Source: JBDSKH01 sp050245915
Lineage (GTDB): Bacteria; Actinomycetota; Actinomycetes; Actinomycetales; Microbacteriaceae
Length of the DNA: 23,350 bases
Assembly (NCBI GenBank): GCA_050245915.1
Contig: JBFWWZ010000045.1
Coordinates: forward strand, 1 to 23,350
Direction: 5' to 3'
Shown here: positions 1 through 7,210 of the stretch, in pieces
Layout of the letters: each line of letters opens with the position of its first letter
Numbering within the stretch: position 1 is the stretch's first letter
Notes under the pieces: model-generated
Told to the model about the DNA's origin: nothing
The model's database searches: none
What the model saw: only the letters and a program-made list of their open reading frames with translations
Position numbers and translations under genes: made by a program

Positions 1-1
1 C

Positions 2-156
2 GGGCGGCAGATGTTCGAGACCTGGTACCTGATGACGGCGATGCTCGGATCCGGGCTCGACGTCTCGCCCGTCATCACCGACCGAGTCCCGGCGGACCGC
101 TGGGACGAGGCGTTCGCCACCGCGCGCGCCGGCGCCGGCGGCAAAGTCCTGATCGA

Positions 157-172
<16 letters not shown>
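2..172 (+). CDS. tdh: L-threonine 3-dehydrogenase, C-terminal end (partial)
   Basis: The window opens inside this gene; 56 codons and a TGA stop are visible in frame 2. The readable tail (GRQMFETWYLMTAM, then VITDRVPADRWDEAF and GKVLIEW near the stop) matches the C-terminal region of zinc-dependent L-threonine 3-dehydrogenases, which oxidise L-threonine to 2-amino-3-oxobutyrate with NAD+. The product is the substrate of the next gene, kbl, and the two reading frames overlap, so they form one translationally coupled threonine-degradation operon. The catalytic zinc and Rossmann regions lie outside the window and cannot be inspected. Identity rests on the tail sequence plus the kbl neighbour. 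Confidence 0.85.
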
Positions 173-1338
<1,166 letters not shown>

Positions 1339-1341
1339 TCA

Positions 1342-1395
1342 CTTTCCCGTCGCTAACTGCCGCCTTCGACCTCGGATAGCGGCACTTTGCGACGG
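1342..1395. repeat. 54-bp palindromic repeat, copy 1 (downstream of DUF559 gene)
   Basis: A 54-bp sequence found again, same length and orientation, at 2346-2399; I count four to five mismatches and no gaps. It folds as an outer stem CCGTCGC/GCGACGG, a 4-nt by 4-nt internal loop, an inner stem TGCCGC/GCGGCA and a 13-nt loop. It begins 3 nt after the kbl stop and ends 5 nt before the DUF559 stop codon. It may act as a terminator for the two convergent genes, or mark one end of a mobile unit. Confidence 0.9.
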
Positions 1396-1400
1396 CAACG

Positions 1401-2291
1401 TCACGTCAGGGCACGCATCACACGGCGGATCGTGTCCTGGGGCGCAACCAGGACCCCCCGCTTCCTCACGCGGATCACCTTCCACCCGAGTTCGGCAGCG
1501 GCATCGAAGCGGGCGATGTCCCGTTCGTACTGGCGGGTGGACGTGCGGTGGATGTCGCCGTCGTACTCCGCGATCACCCGGTGCGCCGGCCAGGCGAGAT
1601 CGAACCACCCAATCCGCGAGCCGTCCGGGCGGCGGAGCTCGTACCCGCATTCTGGCTTGGGCACTCCCGCCCGCCCCAGGAGCAGCCGCAGCCGGGTCTC
1701 CATCGGGGACTCGACACCCTCGCGCGCCAACGCGACGGCACGCCGGGCGAGTCGCACACCGTGGCCTCGGGATGCTGCCAGCCGCTCCGCGAGACCCGTC
1801 CGGGTCGCGTGCGGGCGAGGGTCAGCGGGGTCCAGGATGCGGGGGTCCAGTACGAGGTGATCCGCAATGGCGACGAGATCCCCGAGTGCCAGGAGGGTCG
1901 CGCACTCGAGGAGCGTTTGAGCGGGGTCGGAGACGGGCACGCCGGAACGCTCTACCGGGTCGATGGGAACCGATTCGTGGCCGATGCATCCGCTCGCACG
2001 GACGCGTTGCGCCAGCGTGGATGCGACGTGCACCTCCGGTGCGTCCTCGAAGTCTCGCGGAAGCGGGGCGCCCCAGAGCTGCGCCGCCGTGGTGTGACTG
2101 AACCTGTCGCCCGGGCGGAGTCGGGGGACGTACGCGCGTACCGCCGGAACGGGAGACGTGGTTCGGACGCCCCGGAACGGGGTCGCCAGATCGCTCGCAC
2201 GCATCCGCTTCGGCGTCTCCCCGCCGGCGAGCGCATCGGCCACCCGGAACACCCCGCCCAACGCCGGGTCGATGGGGCGCGGGGGATGCAT
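1401..2291 (-). CDS. DUF559 (Vsr-like fold) endonuclease-domain protein with AbiEi-like N-terminal region
   Basis: A 296-aa protein. The C-terminal ~100 residues carry the DUF559 pattern: ESPMETRLRLLL, a GWFDLAWP strand, then AEYDGDIHR followed by QYERDIARFDAAAELGWKVIRV. DUF559 is related to the very-short-patch-repair endonuclease fold, with acidic residues and a histidine at the active site. The N-terminal part (SHTTAAQLWGAPLP and following) resembles the region found with AbiEi-type antitoxin annotations in actinobacterial homologues. Substrate and role are unknown. The ATG at 2291 is the only good start; on the mRNA an AGGG Shine-Dalgarno lies within a small hairpin (2299-2311), and another hairpin lies at 2322-2336. 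The gene is co-directional with the Lrp gene upstream, but 54-bp palindromes sit on both sides (1342-1395 and 2346-2399), suggesting a separate, possibly mobile, unit inserted between kbl and lrp. Confidence 0.8.
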   Translation of the reverse strand: MHPPRPIDPALGGVFRVADALAGGETPKRMRASDLATPFRGVRTTSPVPAVRAYVPRLRPGDRFSHTTAAQLWGAPLPRDFEDAPEVHVASTLAQRVRASGCIGHESVPIDPVERSGVPVSDPAQTLLECATLLALGDLVAIADHLVLDPRILDPADPRPHATRTGLAERLAASRGHGVRLARRAVALAREGVESPMETRLRLLLGRAGVPKPECGYELRRPDGSRIGWFDLAWPAHRVIAEYDGDIHRTSTRQYERDIARFDAAAELGWKVIRVRKRGVLVAPQDTIRRVMRALT

Positions 2292-2345
2292 GGCGCCACC
2301 CTGCCGCAGGGGTCCTTCCGGGGATGCGCAGCATCCACACCCGCG

Positions 2346-2399
2346 CTTTCCCGTCGCTATCTGCCGCTCTCGACCCCGGATAGCGGCACTTTGCGACGG
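2346..2399. repeat. 54-bp palindromic repeat, copy 2 (upstream of DUF559 gene)
   Basis: Second copy of the repeat at 1342-1395. The fold is more complete here: TTT/AAA, a single mismatch, CCGTCGC/GCGACGG (7 bp), a 4x4 internal loop, TGCCGCT/AGCGGCA (7 bp) and a 13-nt loop. It sits 55 nt upstream of the DUF559 start codon and 11 nt past the lrp stop. It could terminate lrp transcripts, control the nuclease gene, or be an end sequence of the unit. Because it is itself palindromic, the pair counts both as direct and as inverted repeats. Confidence 0.9.
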
Positions 2400-2410
2400 T
2401 AAAAGGGGAT

Positions 2411-2866
2411 TCAGCGCAGGAGCTGCGTGATCCGGTAGGGGATGAGCTCCCCCATGGAGAGCGAGGTCTCGGTGCGCTCGACCCCGTCGATCGCGAGGAT
2501 CTCGCCGTCGATCCGGAACAGGTCGTGCGCATCCCGCGACACCACCTGCACCATGAGGTCGGAGGTGCCGCTCATCCCGAGCGCATGCAGCACCTCGGGG
2601 ATCTTCGCGATGTCGTCCACGATCCGCGCGATCTCCTTCTGCCGCACGGTGACGGTGATGAACGCCGACAGCGGGTACCCGAGCGGCTCGGGGTCGATGC
2701 GCCGGTCGAACGGCAGGAACGCCCCCGACGCCTCCAGCTGGGTCATGTGGGCCTGCACGGTGTTGCGCGACAGGCCGAGGCGGTCGGCCAGCGCGACGTA
2801 CGACCCGCGGGGGTCGTCGGCGAGCGCCTCGAGCAGGGCGAGGTCGATGGCGTCGTATCCGGGCAT
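2411..2866 (-). CDS. Lrp/AsnC family transcriptional regulator
   Basis: A 151-aa protein, the standard length for the feast/famine Lrp/AsnC family. Residues about 5-55 form the N-terminal helix-turn-helix (DLALLEALADDPRGSYVALADRLGLSRNTVQ, read in parts), followed by the RAM ligand-binding/oligomerisation domain (FITVTV strand, then SGTSDLMVQVV). It is divergent from the branched-chain oxoacid dehydrogenase operon at 130 bp, as in other bacteria where an Lrp-type BkdR controls bkd genes. Branched-chain amino acids are therefore the likely ligands, by inference. Two related inverted motifs in the shared intergenic region (2861-2873, overlapping this start codon, and 2903-2914) suggest autoregulation. 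No good Shine-Dalgarno precedes the ATG. Confidence 0.92.
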   Translation of the reverse strand: MPGYDAIDLALLEALADDPRGSYVALADRLGLSRNTVQAHMTQLEASGAFLPFDRRIDPEPLGYPLSAFITVTVRQKEIARIVDDIAKIPEVLHALGMSGTSDLMVQVVSRDAHDLFRIDGEILAIDGVERTETSLSMGELIPYRITQLLR

Positions 2867-2915
2867 AGTGCACAAGATAGCAGGATGCGGTAGGCAACAC
2901 GCGTGCATAATGCCC
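2861..2915. promoter_or_regulatory. Candidate Lrp operator pair
   Basis: GGGCATAGTGCAC at 2861-2873 and GTGCATAATGCCC at 2903-2915 are an inverted pair (11 of 13 positions agree) with centres about 42 bp, four helical turns, apart. Each half contains its own small palindrome around GCATAnTGC. The first overlaps the lrp start codon and the second lies upstream of the likely bkd promoter. The spacing fits cooperative wrapping by an Lrp octamer. This is inference from pattern only. Confidence 0.45.
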
Positions 2916-2932
2916 AGCCAGCGCGGCGGTGA

Positions 2933-2961
2933 TTGAGCCATCTGCGAATCCGGCGTACCGT
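2933..2961 (+). promoter_or_regulatory. Candidate bkd operon promoter
   Basis: TTGAGC at 2933-2938 and TACCGT at 2956-2961 are separated by 17 bp and would start transcription about 25-30 nt before the E1alpha ATG. A strong GGAGG Shine-Dalgarno at 2985-2989 decides the ATG at 2996. The match to the -10 consensus is only partial. Confidence 0.4.
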
Positions 2962-2995
2962 ACCGGAAACCCGACAAGGACGTTGGAGGCACACA

Positions 2996-4063
2996 ATGCC
3001 GGAACTGATCACCCTGCTCGACGAGCACGGGGACCGCACCGCCGCCCCCGAGTGGGATCGCTGGATCGACGACCTCGACCCGCAGACGCTCTCCGACCGC
3101 TACGTCGACATGGTGGTGCTGCGGCGCATCGACTCCGAGGCCACCGCTCTGCAGCGCCAGGGCGAGATCGCGCTCTGGCCGCCGGTGCTCGGGCAGGAGG
3201 CCGCCCAGATCGGCTCCGGCCGCGCGCTGCGCGACGACGACTTCGTGTTCGGCAGCTACCGGGAGACCGGGGTCGCCTACACCCGCGGCATCGACCCGGT
3301 GCAGATCGCCCGCGTCTGGCGCGGGGCTGCCGCTTCCGCCTGGAACCCGTACGAGGTCGGCATGGCCACCTCGCAGGTCATCATCGGGGCGCAGTCGCTG
3401 CACGCGACCGGGTACGCCCTCGGCATCCAGAACGATGGATCGGACGCCGTCGCGGTCGCCTACTTCGGCGATGGGGCGATGAGCGAAGGCGACGTCAGCG
3501 AGGCGATGGTCTTCGCCGCCACGTACGGCGCACCCGTCGTGTTCTTCTGCCAGAACAACCAGTTCGCGATCTCCGAGCCGGTGACGCTGCAGTCGAAGAC
3601 GCCGCTGGCCGACCGTCCCGCCGGATTCGGCATCCCGTCGGTGCGTGTCGACGGCAACGACCTGCTCGCCGTGACCGCCGCGATGCGCGAGGCGCTCGAC
3701 CGCGCCCGCACCGGCGGCGGCCCCTCCTTCATCGAGGCGGTCACCTACCGGATGGGACCGCACACCACGGCCGACGACCCCACCCGGTATCGCGACCCCG
3801 CCGAGCTGGAGCTGTGGGCGCAGCGCGACCCGATCGCCCGCCTCCGGGCGCACCTCGAGCGACTCGGGATGCCGGGCGCCGAGCTCGAGACCCGCGCCGC
3901 CGGGGAAGCCGACCGCGTCGCGGCCGAGTTCCGCGCCGGGGTGATGGCGATGGAGGACCCGGAGCCGATCACCGTGTTCGACCACGTGTACGCCGAGCCG
4001 CACAGCGAGCTCGAGCGTCAGCGAGATGAGTACGCCCGCTACCTGGAGGGGTTCGTCGCATGA
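2996..4063 (+). CDS. bkdA: Branched-chain 2-oxoacid dehydrogenase E1 component, alpha subunit
   Basis: A 355-aa subunit of the thiamin-diphosphate-dependent E1, which decarboxylates 2-oxoacids from leucine, isoleucine and valine and acylates the E2 lipoyl group. The TPP fold motif runs from GDG (residues 158-160, GDGAMSEGD) to QNNQ (Asn187-Asn188), the correct ~30-residue spacing. The RYRDPAELELW stretch, with HTTADDP just before it, matches the phosphorylation-loop region of the E1alpha family. GGAGG seven bases upstream fixes the start. The stop overlaps the E1beta start as ATGA. Pyruvate or acetoin dehydrogenase E1 is the alternative; the Lrp regulator and adjoining leucine-pathway operon favour branched-chain substrates. 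Confidence 0.88.
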   Translation: MPELITLLDEHGDRTAAPEWDRWIDDLDPQTLSDRYVDMVVLRRIDSEATALQRQGEIALWPPVLGQEAAQIGSGRALRDDDFVFGSYRETGVAYTRGIDPVQIARVWRGAAASAWNPYEVGMATSQVIIGAQSLHATGYALGIQNDGSDAVAVAYFGDGAMSEGDVSEAMVFAATYGAPVVFFCQNNQFAISEPVTLQSKTPLADRPAGFGIPSVRVDGNDLLAVTAAMREALDRARTGGGPSFIEAVTYRMGPHTTADDPTRYRDPAELELWAQRDPIARLRAHLERLGMPGAELETRAAGEADRVAAEFRAGVMAMEDPEPITVFDHVYAEPHSELERQRDEYARYLEGFVA

Positions 4064-5079
4064 CCACGATGACGATGGGCAAAGCCCTCAACCGCGGACT
4101 GCACCGCGCGCTCGCCGATGACGACCACGTCATCCTGATGGGCGAGGACATCGGCAAGCTCGGCGGCGTCTACCGGATCACCGACGGGCTGCAGGCCGAG
4201 TTCGGCGAGCGCCGGGTGATGGACACCCCGCTGGCCGAGTCCGGCATCCTCGGCACCGCGATCGGGATGTGCTACCGCGGCTACCGGCCGGTGATCGAGA
4301 TCCAGTTCGACGGGTTCGTGTACCCGGCGTTCGACCAGATCGTGTCGCAGGTGGCGAAGATGCACGCCCGCACCCGGGGTCTGGTGAAGCTGCCGATCAC
4401 GATCCGCATCCCGGTCGGCGGTGGCATCGGCGCGGCCGAGCACCACTCCGAGTCTCCGGAGGCCTACTTCGCCCACACCGCCGGCTTGCGCGTCGTCAGC
4501 GTCTCGAACCCGCAGGACGCCTTCACGATGCTGCGCCAGTCGATCGCGAGCGACGACCCGGTGGTGTTCTTCGAGCCGAAGCGCCGGTACCACATGAAGG
4601 GCGAGGTCGACGAGACCATCGACTTGGCCGCCGCGACCCCGCTCGGGCAGGCGCGCGTGCTGCGCGAGGGCGCCGATGTGACCCTGGTCACCTTCGGCGG
4701 TCTGGTGCAGGTGGCCCAGGATGCCGCTGCCGCGGCCGAGGACGAGGGCGTCGCGATCGAGGTGATCGACCTGCGCTCCCTGTCCCCGATCGACTACGAG
4801 ACCGTGACGGCGTCGGTGCGCAAGACGGGCCGGGTCGTGATCGCGCACGAGGGTCCGCGGGAGGCGGGGCTGGCGTCCGAGATCGCCGCGAACCTGACGG
4901 AGCGCTGCTTCCACTATCTGGAGGCCTCGCCGGTGCGCGTGACCGGGCACGACATCCCGTACCCGGCGTCGAAGCTCGAGAAGCATCATCTGCCGGATCT
5001 GGATCGCATGCTCCACGGCGTGGACCGCGCCCTCGGCCGGCTCTCGACCAGCTCGGCCACCGAGGAGGTGACGGCGTGA
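4060..5079 (+). CDS. bkdB: Branched-chain 2-oxoacid dehydrogenase E1 component, beta subunit
   Basis: A 339-aa transketolase-like subunit that pairs with E1alpha to form the TPP site. Recognisable blocks are ALADDDHVILMGEDIGKLGG (residues about 14-33), DTPLAESGILGTAIGM, the EIQFDGFVYPAFDQIVSQ region, PVGGGIGAAEHHSES, and in the C-terminal domain VIDLRSLSPID and GHDIPYPASKLE. Length and order match E1beta of PDH/BCKDH-type heterotetramers. The ATG overlaps the E1alpha stop by 4 nt and its own stop overlaps the E2 GTG, so the three subunits are translationally coupled. The HEGPREAGLASEIAA block is typical of the family. Confidence 0.9.
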   Translation: MTTMTMGKALNRGLHRALADDDHVILMGEDIGKLGGVYRITDGLQAEFGERRVMDTPLAESGILGTAIGMCYRGYRPVIEIQFDGFVYPAFDQIVSQVAKMHARTRGLVKLPITIRIPVGGGIGAAEHHSESPEAYFAHTAGLRVVSVSNPQDAFTMLRQSIASDDPVVFFEPKRRYHMKGEVDETIDLAAATPLGQARVLREGADVTLVTFGGLVQVAQDAAAAAEDEGVAIEVIDLRSLSPIDYETVTASVRKTGRVVIAHEGPREAGLASEIAANLTERCFHYLEASPVRVTGHDIPYPASKLEKHHLPDLDRMLHGVDRALGRLSTSSATEEVTA

Positions 5080-6473
5080 CGCTCAAGGAGTTCGCGCTTC
5101 CGGATCTCGGCGAGGGTCTGACCGAGTCGGAGATCGTCAGCTGGCGGGTCGCCGCCGGCGACCACGTCACGCTGAACCAGATCATCGCGGACGTCGAGAC
5201 CGCGAAGGCCGTCGTCGAGCTGCCGTCCCCGGTGGACGGCGTCGTGCAGGCGCTGCACGCGGAGGCCGGGGACACGGTCGAGGTGGGCGCGAAGATCGTC
5301 ACGTTCGAGCTGGAGGACTCTGCCGGTCGAGGAGCGGCGGAGCCGCGTGTCGAGACCGAGCCCCCGGTGGGCGAGCCTGTCGAGACCCCGGAGCCGAACC
5401 TCGTTGGCTACGGCGCCGGCCCGGAGCGTTCCGGCCGCCCCGCCCGCCGTAAGCGCGTCGACGCTCCCGCCGGTCGAGCAGCGGCGGAGCCGCGTGTCGA
5501 GCCCCATCCGAAACACGTCGAGCGCCCCCGTTCCACGCCGCCGGTGCGGCACCTCGCCGACCAGCTCGGCGTCGACCTCACCCAGGTGATCGGCACCGGC
5601 GCCGACGGGCTGATCACCCGCGACGACGTGCTCGGGGCCGTCGACGGCTCCCGTGCGACGGAGGACACGCGCGCGGTCGCCGCGCCGCTGCCGCCCGGCA
5701 CCATCACGTACTGGGATGCCGCGCGCGGTCAGGGTGCGCCGTCCGCGCCGCTGGAGCGCCGCATCCCGGTCAAGGGGGTGCGCAAGCACACCGCGGCGGC
5801 GATGGTGAAGAGCGCGTTCACCGCGCCGCACGCGAGCGTCTTCCTGACCGTGGATGTCACCCCCACCATGGAGCTGCTCGCGCGGCTCTCGGAGCGCCGC
5901 GAGCTGGCCGGGCAGCGCGTGACGCTGCTCGCGCTGGTGGCGCGTGCGTTCGTGATCGCGCTGCGGTCGCATCCCGAGCTGAACAGCCGCTGGGATGACG
6001 AGGCGCAGGAGATCATCACGTTCGGCAGCGTGCACCTCGGCATCGCAGCCGCGACGGACCGGGGTCTGGTGGTCCCGACGATCCGGGATGCGGAGTCGAT
6101 GAGCCTGCTGCAGCTCGCGGAGGCGCTGGGCGTGCTCACCCGCGATGCGCGGGCCGGCACCACGGCGCCCGAGAAGCTCACCGGCAGCACGATCACGATC
6201 AGCAACCCCGGGGTGTTCGGGATCGACGCGGGCACGCCGATCCTCAACCCGGGGGAGGCGGCGATCCTCGCCCTCGGCGCGGTGCAGAACCGGCCGTGGG
6301 AGTTCGAGGGTCAGCTCGCGCTCCGGCGCGTGATGACGCTCAGCCTGTCGTTCGACCACCGCGTGGTCGACGGGGCGGAGGCGAGCCAGTTCCTCGCGCT
6401 CCTCGGTTCGCTGCTGTCGGATCCGGGGCTCGCGATGTTGCACGACGGGGGGCTCGGCCCTCTGCCGCTCTAG
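5076..6473 (+). CDS. bkdC: Dihydrolipoamide acyltransferase (E2) of branched-chain 2-oxoacid dehydrogenase
   Basis: A 465-aa E2 core enzyme that transfers the acyl group from lipoamide to CoA. Order: one lipoyl domain (about 1-80, lipoyl Lys44 in VETAKAVVE); a long Pro/Glu/Arg linker (about 82-153); a peripheral-subunit-binding domain (about 155-190, VRHLADQLGVDL...GLITRDDVL); and the catalytic domain (about 225-465) with SFDHRVVDG, His428 and Asp432. GAGGAGG at 5062-5068 fits the GTG start at 5076, which overlaps the E1beta stop. The linker is odd: two 33-nt genomic repeat elements (5325-5357 and 5472-5504) plus a shorter repeat (5366-5387) are translated in frame, each long copy giving an 11-residue block GR(G/A)AAEPRVE(T/P). 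No E3 (lipoamide dehydrogenase) gene follows, so a shared E3 encoded elsewhere is presumably used. Confidence 0.9.
   Translation: MTLKEFALPDLGEGLTESEIVSWRVAAGDHVTLNQIIADVETAKAVVELPSPVDGVVQALHAEAGDTVEVGAKIVTFELEDSAGRGAAEPRVETEPPVGEPVETPEPNLVGYGAGPERSGRPARRKRVDAPAGRAAAEPRVEPHPKHVERPRSTPPVRHLADQLGVDLTQVIGTGADGLITRDDVLGAVDGSRATEDTRAVAAPLPPGTITYWDAARGQGAPSAPLERRIPVKGVRKHTAAAMVKSAFTAPHASVFLTVDVTPTMELLARLSERRELAGQRVTLLALVARAFVIALRSHPELNSRWDDEAQEIITFGSVHLGIAAATDRGLVVPTIRDAESMSLLQLAEALGVLTRDARAGTTAPEKLTGSTITISNPGVFGIDAGTPILNPGEAAILALGAVQNRPWEFEGQLALRRVMTLSLSFDHRVVDGAEASQFLALLGSLLSDPGLAMLHDGGLGPLPL
5325..5357. repeat. 33-nt palindromic repeat element inside E2 coding sequence, copy 1
   Basis: Begins GGTCGAGGAGC and ends TCGAGACC, with an inner GCGGC/GCCGC stem. 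It fits the family pattern GGTYGAGKAGC, 14 nt, TCGARACC also seen after the E2 gene. It encodes residues 84-94 of E2 exactly from its first base, so 33 nt equals 11 codons and leaves the frame intact. Confidence 0.8.
5366..5387. repeat. Short repeat-like element in E2 linker
   Basis: A 22-nt segment starting GGTGGGCGAGCC and ending TGTCGAGACC lies 8 nt after copy 1. From memory it resembles another dispersed GAGCCTGTCGA-type repeat of actinobacteria; its 3' end also matches copy 1. It encodes the VGEPVET stretch of the linker, in a different phase relative to the repeat than copy 1. Confidence 0.45.
5472..5504. repeat. 33-nt palindromic repeat element inside E2 coding sequence, copy 2
   Basis: Matches copy 1 (5325-5357) at 31 of 33 positions. 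It lies 147 nt downstream, a multiple of three, and is read in the same frame as E2 residues 133-143. The shared phase and near identity indicate recent duplication or insertion of the repeat into a tolerant linker. Confidence 0.8.
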
Positions 6474-6477
6474 TGCG

Positions 6478-6558
6478 GGTTGAGTAGCGCTGCAGGCGCG
6501 GAGCGAAACCACCGTTCGGGGGCGCGGTTTCGATACGCCGCTTCGCGGCTACTCAACC
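6478..6558. repeat. Inverted pair of 33-nt repeats (REPIN-like) between convergent genes
   Basis: Two 33-nt elements face each other: 6478-6510 and, inverted, 6526-6558, with a 15-nt spacer. Both have GGTTGAGTAGC at the outer end and CGAAACC at the inner end; the middle 15 nt differ. The whole can form one long hairpin with an 11-bp perfect outer stem. It fills the gap between the E2 stop (6471-6473) and the TetR gene, and its right end supplies the TetR stop codon. It could work as a bidirectional terminator. Confidence 0.85.
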
Positions 6559-7122
6559 AGCAGCAGCGTTGAGGGCCGCGAGCGCCATCGAGGCGAGCAG
6601 TTCGGGGGACGCCGCGGTGGAGTGGGGCGTCGAGTTCATCAGACCGAACGCGGCGTGCGCGCGCGCCCGGAGCGCCGGGAGCGGGGATGCGGGGAAGAGC
6701 CGCGCGAGCACGCCGACCCACAGTTCGACATAGGTGCGCTGGAGCGTGCGGACCCGCCGCCGCTCGGGGTCGCCGAGGCTGTCGAGGTCGCGGTCCTGCA
6801 CGCGGATGACGTCGGCGTTGCCGACGGCGAACGCGACGTGGAAGGCGACGAGCTCGCGCAGTGCCTCCGCCGCATCCGGGACCCGGTCGACGACGGCGCG
6901 TCCGCCGTCGAGCAGTCCGGTGCTGGCGTCGACCAGGATGGCGGCGAGGATCGCCTGCTTGCCGGCGAAGTGGCGGTACACGGCGGGTCCGCTGACCCCG
7001 ACGGCGCCGCCGATGTCTTCGAGGGTGACCCGGTCGAATCCGCGTTCGGCGAAGAGTCGCGCGGCGGCGCGCAGCAGGGCGGCGCGGCGGTCGGCTTTCG
7101 CGGCGGCGCGGGCGGTGGTCAC
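6553..7122 (-). CDS. TetR family regulator, likely repressor of the leucine-degradation operon
   Basis: A 189-aa protein with an N-terminal TetR helix-turn-helix (about residues 12-60: LLRAAARLFAERGFDRVTLED, then GVSGPAVYRHFAGKQAIL) and a helical ligand-binding C-terminal half. It is divergent from the acyl-CoA carboxylase/dehydrogenase operon. In the comparable M. tuberculosis region the divergent TetR gene (Rv2506, BkaR) represses the operon; the same role with an acyl-CoA ligand is inferred here. The start is a GTG at 7122 without a strong ribosome site. The last codons AAAG and the TGA stop lie at or in the repeat element at 6526-6558, so the C-terminus may have been set by repeat insertion. 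Candidate operator at 7144-7159. Confidence 0.88.
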   Translation of the reverse strand: MTTARAAAKADRRAALLRAAARLFAERGFDRVTLEDIGGAVGVSGPAVYRHFAGKQAILAAILVDASTGLLDGGRAVVDRVPDAAEALRELVAFHVAFAVGNADVIRVQDRDLDSLGDPERRRVRTLQRTYVELWVGVLARLFPASPLPALRARAHAAFGLMNSTPHSTAASPELLASMALAALNAAAG

Positions 7123-7143
7123 GCCGCCAGTCTAGACACTTCG

Positions 7144-7159
7144 GTTAATCGTCACTAAC
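7144..7159. promoter_or_regulatory. Candidate operator between TetR gene and MCC operon
   Basis: GTTAATCGTCACTAAC has GTTA/TAAC arms plus inner symmetric T/A positions (10 of 16 positions symmetric). It is the most AT-rich point in the 88-bp divergent gap, which suits a TetR-type site controlling both genes. The carboxylase ATG at 7211 has GAGAGG at 7199-7204 as a ribosome site. Confidence 0.4.
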
Positions 7160-7210
7160 ATCGGTTCAGTGAATGGCCCGTAACTGAAGGGCAGCACCGA
7201 GAGGCCGACG

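Noticed and set aside
1342..2399. CRISPR-like array from the two 54-bp repeats
   Set aside because: Only two copies, 1 kb apart, with a gene between them and no spacers or cas genes.
1342..2399. Insertion sequence with a DDE or HUH transposase between the repeats
   Set aside because: The only gene inside is a DUF559 nuclease; no transposase motifs and no short target duplications outside the repeats were seen.
1401..2996. A 531-codon open frame on the minus strand running through both the DUF559 gene and the lrp region
   Set aside because: Only the part from 2291 down has family signal; upstream it is an out-of-frame shadow of the Lrp gene and of the 54-bp repeat, kept open by high GC.
4269..6473. 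A 734-codon plus-strand frame suggesting an E1beta-E2 fusion
   Set aside because: The first 269 codons are a shadow of E1beta in another frame; the lipoyl domain begins at the GTG 5076 with its own ribosome site.
2996..6473. Pyruvate dehydrogenase complex
   Set aside because: Cannot be fully excluded from motifs, but the divergent Lrp gene, the leucine operon next door and the absence of a linked E3 fit a branched-chain complex better.
4986..6512. Long minus-strand frame (508 codons) opposite the E2 gene
   Set aside because: Arg/His/Glu-rich composition and no domain; a typical antisense shadow of a high-GC gene.
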